From: an uncultured Bacteroidales bacterium
Lineage (GTDB): Bacteria > Bacteroidota > Bacteroidia > Bacteroidales > Paludibacteraceae
Assembly: GCA_946187555.1 (NCBI GenBank)
Contig: CAMHQP010000014.1
Span: forward strand, 1-34,160
Length of the DNA: 34,160 nt
Reading direction: 5' to 3'
The notes below the pieces were generated by a model, which was not told where the DNA came from, ran no database searches, and worked only from the letters and a program-made list of their open reading frames with translations. A program made the translations under genes and the position numbers. Below, piece by piece: positions 16,273 through 22,847 of the stretch (position 1 is its first letter; each line of letters opens with the position of its first letter).

Positions 16273-17623
16273 TCTTCTCAGCTGCTTTTGCTGCTGCTCT
16301 TTCGCGAAGGATTGCGCCTACTTTAGCTTTAGCCGGGCGGATACCGTCGAGCAGACGACGATGAGCAGGACAAGCGAAGACGCAGCAACCGCAGTCGATG
16401 CAGTCCATCACGTCATGTTTCTCGCAGTCCTCCCACATCTCGAGTTGGCTCATTCGCTGCAGCAGATACGGCTCCAGACCCATCGGACAAGCCTGTACGC
16501 ACTTACCGCAACGGATACAGTTCTCTTCCTCAGGACGGATAGACTCTGCCTCGGGCAAGAAGAGCAGACCGCTCAGACGTTTGTTAGCCGGCATGTTCTC
16601 GATATGATCCATCGCACGACCCATCATCGGACCACCGCCGATGATCTTACCGGTATCAACCGGTACACCACCTGCGAGGGCAATCACTTCCTCAATCGGC
16701 GTACCGAAACGAACGGAGTAGTTACCCGGTTTAGCCACTTTCTTACCGGTCACGGTCATCACGCGGCTGATGAGCGGTTTGTTCTTTTGTACAGCCTCAT
16801 AAACGGCATAGATAGTAGCTACGTTATCTACCACGGCACCTACCTCGATAGGCAGCGCACCGCTTGGAACTTGACGACCGATACATGCATCGATGAGTTG
16901 TTTCTCACCGCCCTGCGGATATTTGAGTTTGAGCGGCATCACCTCTACACCCAGGCTGGCGTTTGCCAACTTGGTCATGTGCTCGATTGCATCTTTCTTG
17001 TTGTTCTCGATACCGATGATAGCGCGCTCTACGCCAAGGGCTTTCTTCAAAATCTGAATACCGATCATGATCTCCTCGCCGTGCTCCATCATCAACTGGT
17101 GGTCACAGGTCAGATACGGCTCGCACTCTACACCGTTGACAATCAGCACTTCGGCTTTCTTGCCCGGAGGCGGCAGCAACTTCACGTGCGTCGGGAAGCA
17201 AGCACCACCCAGACCTACGATACCGGCTGCGGCAATCTTGTCGATGATAGCCTTCGGCTCTAACGTACACTGACGAACGAGATCCGGCGTACGGTCGATC
17301 TCCGGCAACCACTCATCGCCTTGTACATCAATGAAGATAGCCTGTCCCGGTGCACCCCATGCGTCCGTCCAGTCGCCGATCTTGGCAACCGTACCGCTCA
17401 CCGGCGAACAGATGTTCGCACTCACGAACCCACCGGCCTTAGCCAGCAGTTCGCCTACTTTTACTTTCGCTCCGACTTCCACTACAGCCTGCGCCGGTGC
17501 ACCGATATGTTGCACGAGCGGAATGATAGCCTGCTTAGGCAGCGGGCACTCCGTGATAGGCTGGTGTGCGGAGAATTGTTTGTTGTCATGCGGATGAACT
17601 CCGCCTATTCTAAATGTTCTCAT
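16268..17623 (-). CDS. rnfC: Rnf electron transport complex subunit C
   Basis: GGVHPHDNKQFS, IVGLGGACFPTHVKLLPPPGKKAEVLIVNGVECEPYL, CIRCGKCVQACPMGL, CIDCGCCVFACPA. Confidence 0.95.
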   Translation of the reverse strand: MRTFRIGGVHPHDNKQFSAHQPITECPLPKQAIIPLVQHIGAPAQAVVEVGAKVKVGELLAKAGGFVSANICSPVSGTVAKIGDWTDAWGAPGQAIFIDVQGDEWLPEIDRTPDLVRQCTLEPKAIIDKIAAAGIVGLGGACFPTHVKLLPPPGKKAEVLIVNGVECEPYLTCDHQLMMEHGEEIMIGIQILKKALGVERAIIGIENNKKDAIEHMTKLANASLGVEVMPLKLKYPQGGEKQLIDACIGRQVPSGALPIEVGAVVDNVATIYAVYEAVQKNKPLISRVMTVTGKKVAKPGNYSVRFGTPIEEVIALAGGVPVDTGKIIGGGPMMGRAMDHIENMPANKRLSGLLFLPEAESIRPEEENCIRCGKCVQACPMGLEPYLLQRMSQLEMWEDCEKHDVMDCIDCGCCVFACPAHRRLLDGIRPAKAKVGAILRERAAAKAAEKK

Positions 17624-17626
17624 AAT

Positions 17627-17666
17627 TCTCTAACGATTTAACAGCGTAACGTTTTAACCGTTTAAC
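17627..17666 (+). repeat. Five octamers NNNNTAAC: TCTCTAAC/GATTTAAC/AGCGTAAC/GTTTTAAC/CGTTTAAC
   Basis: Read directly; perfect 8-nt register for TAAC in the rnfB-rnfC gap. Confidence 0.75.
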
Positions 17667-18069
17667 GAATTCCAAGCGCCAGCGGGAATACCGCTCTCGG
17701 CGTAGCCAAAGCTTTAATCTTCTCTGCGATAACCGGATCGAAGCCCTTCTTTTCACCACCTTCGGCAGCAGGAGCAGCAGCGGCTTCATCTGCCGGAACG
17801 AGAATCAGTTTGACTTGCTCCATCGTCGGCTCTCCACCAACAGGGCAGGCTAAACCGTCAATACCATTTGCCTTGACACACGCTTCCGCGAAGTTACGGC
17901 AGCCGGCAAATCCGCATCCGCCGCAGTTGGCACCGGGCAACACAGCGGTCACCAGATCAATGCGCGGATCTTCTTCCACTTTGAAGTACAGGCTGACCAC
18001 ATACAGCAGACAAGCTGCCAGGAAAGCGATCACGCCCAAGACTCCCATTGAAATAAAAATCAGATTCAT
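17662..18069 (-). CDS. rnfB: Rnf subunit B, short form (135 aa) without C-terminal ferredoxin domains
   Basis: N-terminal TM, FKVEEDPRIDLVTAVLPGANCGGCGFAGCRNFAEACV...LACPVGGEPTMEQV; then Ala-rich tail and stop. Confidence 0.88.
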   Translation of the reverse strand: MNLIFISMGVLGVIAFLAACLLYVVSLYFKVEEDPRIDLVTAVLPGANCGGCGFAGCRNFAEACVKANGIDGLACPVGGEPTMEQVKLILVPADEAAAAPAAEGGEKKGFDPVIAEKIKALATPRAVFPLALGIR

Positions 18070-18085
18070 ATTATTTTGTTTTTAG

Positions 18086-18499
18086 TTATAGTTTTCTCGC
18101 TGTAAAAGTGAATTGCGTCTGCAAACGGTGTTTAAAGAAACTGAGACCGATGTAATACAACGCGATGCCGCAAAGGGACAACGTACCAATCACCGCCTCG
18201 CTCCATTCGGTCATGAAATCCAATGCCGCAATGATACCGATCATCACAATAAAAGGCAGAATGTACGCGAGTAGTACGGCTTTCCATGCTAACCGTTCAC
18301 GAACTTCTACCTCCACTTTGTCACCCACCTGCATGGGTTCCAGCATGATGACATCCATCTCTTTGGCTTGACTCTCTGCGGACATACACATCGACTTCGC
18401 CTTACAAGCCGAACAGGCACTGGTCTGCACAATCTGCACGTGCGCCATCCGCTCGCTCGTACTCATTACTACACCGGTATGTCGAATCAATTCATCCAT
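18086..18499 (-). CDS. rseC: RseC/MucC-like positive regulator (SoxR-reducing family)
   Basis: HTGVVMS...VQTSACSACKAKSMC, two TM helices, upstream of the rnf genes; start MDELIRHTG. Confidence 0.85.
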   Translation of the reverse strand: MDELIRHTGVVMSTSERMAHVQIVQTSACSACKAKSMCMSAESQAKEMDVIMLEPMQVGDKVEVEVRERLAWKAVLLAYILPFIVMIGIIAALDFMTEWSEAVIGTLSLCGIALYYIGLSFFKHRLQTQFTFTARKL

Positions 18500-18517
18500 A
18501 AGCACAAAATGCGACTG

Positions 18518-18548
18518 CAAAAATACAAAAACTTTTTCATATACGCAA
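18518..18548 (-). promoter_or_regulatory. rseC-rnf promoter: degenerate palindrome TTGCGTATATGAAA + 9 nt + TATTTTTG
   Basis: Minus strand TTG-CGTATATGAAAAAGTTTTTG-TATTTTTG, 20-nt spacer; same geometry as the two palindromic promoters. Confidence 0.6.
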
Positions 18549-18600
18549 GTGCGCGCGAACATTTTTAATAAAAAAGAACTTTTTTCTACAAAAAACGCCA

Positions 18601-18635
18601 AAATTTCAATTTTCAATTTCCAATTACCAATTATT
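18601..18635 (+). repeat. Heptamer array AAATTTC/AATTTTC/AATTTCC/AATTACC/AATTATT upstream of ftsK
   Basis: Read directly; five 7-nt units ending 5 nt before the TACCTTTG box. Confidence 0.7.
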
Positions 18636-18640
18636 TATCG

Positions 18641-18648
18641 TACCTTTG
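18641..18648 (+). promoter_or_regulatory. ftsK -7 box TACCTTTG
   Basis: Matches Bacteroidota TAnnTTTG consensus, 20 nt upstream of the ftsK ATG. Confidence 0.65.
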
Positions 18649-18667
18649 CACGTTAATTTGAGTTATT

Positions 18668-21226
18668 ATGCCCAGAACTGTATCTAAATCAAGAAATATT
18701 GCGGAAGAGCAACCGCGTGAGCGAGCTATTCGGGTGGAAAAACCGAATTTTTGGGAGTCGTTGAAGCGATTCTGTACAGCGCGTGAGACGCGTATGGTGA
18801 TCGGCATTCTGCTGCTCCTGTTCTCTGTCATTGCATTGCTTTCCTACGTTAGTTACCTCTTTACGGGGATGGACGACCAGTCCATCTTAAGCCTCGATCG
18901 TGCAGGGCGCTTGGCGCAACGCGCGAATGTGAAAAATATGATCGGTCTGCCCGGTGCGATGTTAGGACAGTTCCTAATCGACGGCAGTTTCGGCTTCGTG
19001 TCCATCCTGCTTGTTTGTATGCTGGCCATCTATGCGCTGCGGCTGATGCATGTGCTCAAAGATATCCGCGGCATACTCCTTTTCTGCGGCGGTTCGTTCT
19101 GGGTACTCTGGGGTTCTGTAGTGCTCGGTTTTGCGCATAACATGGTGCACCAGATAGGTGTCTTTCACTGGGGCGGTGCGTTTGGCGACGCGGCGTCCAG
19201 ATGGCTCGTCAGTTATGTGAACACGATCGGTGCGATCCTCATATTAGCTGCCCTGCTCGTCATCTTCCTCATCGTCACCGACCCGCGCTTCATCGACCAT
19301 TGTAAGGCCTTCGGCGCATGGTGCGCTAATCTTTTTACTAGGAAATCTAGGGAGCCTAGGGTTCCTAGTGAGCCTAGTGAACATGGTGACGAGTTAACGA
19401 TCGATATCCCCGTAGAACCGGAGATGCAGGAAGACCCCGAGCCAACGGACGAAGTGACCTTTACCATCGATCCGATACAGGAAGAGCCCGAACCGGAGCC
19501 GGTAGAAGAAGAACCGGAGCCTGTCCTCGATGAGGAGCAAGAGCCGTTAGGGGATGCCCCTCTGCCTGTTGAGGAACCCGAGCAGAAAGATAAAGATGCG
19601 GAACTGGAGATCGAAGATATCAAGGAAGACGAACTCTATACGAAGGATCCCGACAAACTACTCGAGAAACTCGGTCCCTACGACCCGCGTAAGGATTTGG
19701 AGTTCTTTAAGTTCCCGAGTCTGAACCTCCTCAAGGTCTATGACAACGAGGCGGCACCGGTCATCGACGAAGAGGAACAGCGCGCCAACGGAGCACGTAT
19801 CGTCACGACCCTGCGTAACTATGGCATAGAAATTGATAGTATCAAAGCAACCGTCGGTCCGACGGTAACGCTCTATGAAATAGTGCCGAAAGCCGGTATT
19901 CGCGTAGCGAAGATACAAGCCCTCGAGAACGATATCATGATGTCCCTCTCGGCCACGGGTATCCGTATCATCGCCCCGATGCCGGGTAAAGGAACGATCG
20001 GTATCGAGGTACCGAACGAGAAACCGCAAGTGGTCTCCATGCATTCGGTCATTGCCTCCAAACGCTTCCAGGAAGAACAGAAGATGAAACTGCCTATCGC
20101 CTATGGCCGTACCATCACCAACGAGGTCTTTATGTTCGACCTCGCCAAGACCCCGCACCTCCTCGTAGCCGGTGCAACGGGTACCGGTAAGTCCGTGGCT
20201 ATCAACGCCATCATCACCTCGCTGCTCTACAAGAAACATCCGGCGGAACTCAAACTCGTCATGGTGGATCCGAAGATGGTCGAGTTCGCGCCCTATAAGC
20301 CGCTCTTGAAGCATTACCTGGCAGCGATGCCGGACACCGACCCCGAGCAGATCGTCATCACCGAATGCGACCGCGTCATCAACACGCTCAACTCGCTCGT
20401 CATCGAGATGGAGAACCGCTACAAACTGCTCATGGACGCCGGTGTGCGTAACCTCGAGGACTACAACGATAAGTTCGTTCGTCGTCGCCTGAATCCGAAT
20501 AAACTCGTGGCGGACAGCCTCCACCATCAGTACCTGCCCTATATCGTCATCATCATCGATGAGTACGGCGATTTCATCATGCAGGCCGGCAAGCAAGTAG
20601 AGACACCGATCGCCCGAATCACGCAGAAAGCCCGTGCGGTCGGAATGCATATGATCTTGGCAACTCAGCGTCCGTCCGTCAACATCGTCACCGGTGTTAT
20701 CAAGGCCAATATCCCGACCCGTATCGCCCTGCGCACGCAGTCCGTCATCGATAGCCGTACTGTCCTCGATGCCAAGGGTGCCGAGCAACTCATCGGTCGT
20801 GGTGACTCGCTCTATGCCGGCAACGCGTCGATAACCCGTGTGCAGTGTGCGTTCGTCGATACGCCCGAGGTGGACGAGATCGTCAAGCATATCGCTAAAC
20901 AGCAACGTTATACCGAGCCGTATCAGTTGCCGGAGTATGTCGGTGAAGGCGGTGAAGGCGAGGCACTCGCACCAGGATCTGTCGATATGAAACGACTTGA
21001 TCCGATGTTCGCTGACGTAGCCCGTTACGTAGTAACGAAACAGGAAGGTTCGACCTCGCGTCTGCAGCGTGCGTTCGAGATCGGTTATAACCGAGCAGGC
21101 AAACTGTCTGACCAACTCGAGGCTGCCGGTATCGTAGGACCGAACAAAGGACCCAAAGGTCGTGATGTCCTCATCACGGATTTGGACCAGCTCGATAAAT
21201 TATTGGAGGAACTTGGTGTGAAATGA
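18668..21226 (+). CDS. ftsK: DNA translocase FtsK/SpoIIIE
   Basis: N-terminal TM segments, acidic/Pro linker, GATGTGKSVAINAIITSLLYK Walker A, ATQRPSVNIVTGVIKANIPTRIAL, C-terminal gamma domain. Confidence 0.95.
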   Translation: MPRTVSKSRNIAEEQPRERAIRVEKPNFWESLKRFCTARETRMVIGILLLLFSVIALLSYVSYLFTGMDDQSILSLDRAGRLAQRANVKNMIGLPGAMLGQFLIDGSFGFVSILLVCMLAIYALRLMHVLKDIRGILLFCGGSFWVLWGSVVLGFAHNMVHQIGVFHWGGAFGDAASRWLVSYVNTIGAILILAALLVIFLIVTDPRFIDHCKAFGAWCANLFTRKSREPRVPSEPSEHGDELTIDIPVEPEMQEDPEPTDEVTFTIDPIQEEPEPEPVEEEPEPVLDEEQEPLGDAPLPVEEPEQKDKDAELEIEDIKEDELYTKDPDKLLEKLGPYDPRKDLEFFKFPSLNLLKVYDNEAAPVIDEEEQRANGARIVTTLRNYGIEIDSIKATVGPTVTLYEIVPKAGIRVAKIQALENDIMMSLSATGIRIIAPMPGKGTIGIEVPNEKPQVVSMHSVIASKRFQEEQKMKLPIAYGRTITNEVFMFDLAKTPHLLVAGATGTGKSVAINAIITSLLYKKHPAELKLVMVDPKMVEFAPYKPLLKHYLAAMPDTDPEQIVITECDRVINTLNSLVIEMENRYKLLMDAGVRNLEDYNDKFVRRRLNPNKLVADSLHHQYLPYIVIIIDEYGDFIMQAGKQVETPIARITQKARAVGMHMILATQRPSVNIVTGVIKANIPTRIALRTQSVIDSRTVLDAKGAEQLIGRGDSLYAGNASITRVQCAFVDTPEVDEIVKHIAKQQRYTEPYQLPEYVGEGGEGEALAPGSVDMKRLDPMFADVARYVVTKQEGSTSRLQRAFEIGYNRAGKLSDQLEAAGIVGPNKGPKGRDVLITDLDQLDKLLEELGVK
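19337..19390 (+). repeat. In-frame nonamer array inside ftsK: ACTAGGAAA/TCTAGGGAG/CCTAGGGTT/CCTAGTGAG/CCTAGTGAA/CATGGTGAC
   Basis: Read directly; encodes TRKSREPRVPSEPSEHGD at the start of the linker. Confidence 0.8.
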
Positions 21227-21235
21227 GTCAGAAAA

Positions 21236-21279
21236 ACGACGGTCGAACGACGGTCAAACGACGGTCAAGCGACAGTCAA
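21236..21279 (+). repeat. Undecamer array ACGACGGTCGA/ACGACGGTCAA/ACGACGGTCAA/GCGACAGTCAA in the ftsK-lolA gap
   Basis: Read directly; four 11-nt units. Confidence 0.9.
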
Positions 21280-21323
21280 ACCTAAGATGAGGCGTAGAAC
21301 AGAACAATAACAAGGCAGCAAAA

Positions 21324-21893
21324 ATGACGTTTTTACTAACAATAGTAGCCATCTTGAGTTCGTTTTTGACGAACCTCGAGACGAAGACCTTGCAGTCGGA
21401 CTTCACCATTACGGTGGCCGAAGAAGTCAATGCGCCGATGAACTATCCCGGCTCATTGACCATGAATGGGCAGTTGTTCCGGCTCTCGATGTTCAATATT
21501 GAGGCGGCGTATGATGGCAAAACGATGTACATGTACTTGCCCGAGACCGATGAACTAACGCTGACCAACCCGACCGAACAGGAGCTGTTGGAATCCAATC
21601 CGCTCCTCTACGCCAAGGCCATCGTGCCGGTTTGTAATGTCACGGAGAGAACCATAACCGGTAACCCGTCACCCGTAACCCTTATTACCCTCACGCCCAA
21701 AGATCAATCCATCGGCATCAACCGCTTCACGCTTCGCGTGCGGAATAGCGATCTGATGCCCCTGCAGGTGGAGATCAAAGAGGGCAAGAAAAATACCACG
21801 CTGAAGTTCAAAGAACCCCAATACATCACCGGTGTGCAAAAATGGGAGATCACGCCGGGGAAAGATACGTTTGTAAATGATATGAGACTATGA
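21324..21893 (+). CDS. LolA-like outer membrane lipoprotein carrier/sorting protein
   Basis: LQSDFTITVAEE...YPGSLTMNGQLFRLSMFNIEAAYDGKTMYMYLPETDELTLTNP, FTLRVRNSDLMPLQVEIKEG. Confidence 0.8.
   Translation: MTFLLTIVAILSSFLTNLETKTLQSDFTITVAEEVNAPMNYPGSLTMNGQLFRLSMFNIEAAYDGKTMYMYLPETDELTLTNPTEQELLESNPLLYAKAIVPVCNVTERTITGNPSPVTLITLTPKDQSIGINRFTLRVRNSDLMPLQVEIKEGKKNTTLKFKEPQYITGVQKWEITPGKDTFVNDMRL
21652..21686 (+). repeat. In-frame heptamer array inside lolA-like gene: CCATAAC/CGGTAAC/CCGTCAC/CCGTAAC/CCTTATT
   Basis: Read directly; encodes TITGNPSPVTLI. Confidence 0.85.
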
Positions 21894-22846
21894 ATAAAGT
21901 GAAATGTTTGATAATTGGTAGTGGCCCTGCGGGCTACACCGCCGCTATATACGCATCTCGTGCTAATCTGGCGCCGGTACTCATCGAAGGTCCGCAACTC
22001 GGCGGACAGTTGACCACCACCACCGAAGTGGAGAATTTCCCCGGTTACCCCGATGGTGTGGAGCCCTTCACGATGATGGACGATATGCGTCGTCAAGCCG
22101 AGCGTTTCGGCACGCAATTCGTATCCGGAATCGTCACCAAAGTGGAATTTGCCACTCCCGTAACCGGTAACCCCTCACCCGTAACCCATAAGGTCTGGGT
22201 CGAAGACACCGACCTCTACGAAGCGGATGCAGTCATCATTGCAACCGGTGCTTCTGCCAAATACCTTGGACTCGAATCCGAGCGCACTTACCGCGGGCGT
22301 GGTGTGAGCGCCTGTGCTACCTGTGACGGTTTCTTCTATCGCAAGAAGACCGTAGCGGTAGTAGGCGGCGGTGACACGGCTTGTGAGGAAGCGAATTACC
22401 TTGCCGGACTATGCGAGAAAGTCTATATGATTGTTCGTAAACCTTTCCTGCGCGCCTCGGATATCATGCAGCAACGTGTGCTCAGTAACCCCAAGATCGA
22501 AGTGCTCTTCGAGCATAACACGCTCCAACTGACGGGCGAGGGGAAGGTACAAGGCGCAGACCTTGTTTACCGCAAAGGCGAACCCGACGAAGAGATCCGT
22601 CATATAACCATCGACGGTTTCTTCTTGGCCATCGGTCATCTCCCCAATACGGAACTCTTCAAGGACTACCTCAAGCGCGATGCGGAAGGGTACATCATCG
22701 TGGACGGAGACAGTCCGCGTACGAACGTACCGGGAGTATTCGCCGCAGGTGACTGCGCAGACCCGCATTATCGCCAAGCGGTAGTAGCCGCCGGTTCGGG
22801 TGCCAAAGCGGCTATCGAGGCAGACAAATACATCAAGAGTCTCTAA
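21890..22846 (+). CDS. trxB: Thioredoxin reductase
   Basis: GSGPAGYTAAIYASRANL, GGQLTTTTEVENFPGYPDGV, CATCDGFFYR, GGGDTACEEANYL, GVFAAGDCADPHYRQAVVAAGSGAKAAIEA. Confidence 0.95.
   Translation: MNKVKCLIIGSGPAGYTAAIYASRANLAPVLIEGPQLGGQLTTTTEVENFPGYPDGVEPFTMMDDMRRQAERFGTQFVSGIVTKVEFATPVTGNPSPVTHKVWVEDTDLYEADAVIIATGASAKYLGLESERTYRGRGVSACATCDGFFYRKKTVAVVGGGDTACEEANYLAGLCEKVYMIVRKPFLRASDIMQQRVLSNPKIEVLFEHNTLQLTGEGKVQGADLVYRKGEPDEEIRHITIDGFFLAIGHLPNTELFKDYLKRDAEGYIIVDGDSPRTNVPGVFAAGDCADPHYRQAVVAAGSGAKAAIEADKYIKSL
22157..22191 (+). repeat. In-frame heptamer array inside trxB: CCCGTAA/CCGGTAA/CCCCTCA/CCCGTAA/CCCATAA
   Basis: Read directly; encodes PVTGNPSPVTHK in a segment (VEFATPVTGNPSPVTHKVWVED) that looks like an insertion relative to typical TrxB. 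Confidence 0.88.
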
Positions 22847-22847
22847 G

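Noticed and set aside
19658-21115. 485-aa minus-strand ORF opposite ftsK
   Set aside because: FtsK is unambiguous on the plus strand; the antisense product has a composition artefact look (rich in D, R, H, L) and no domain.
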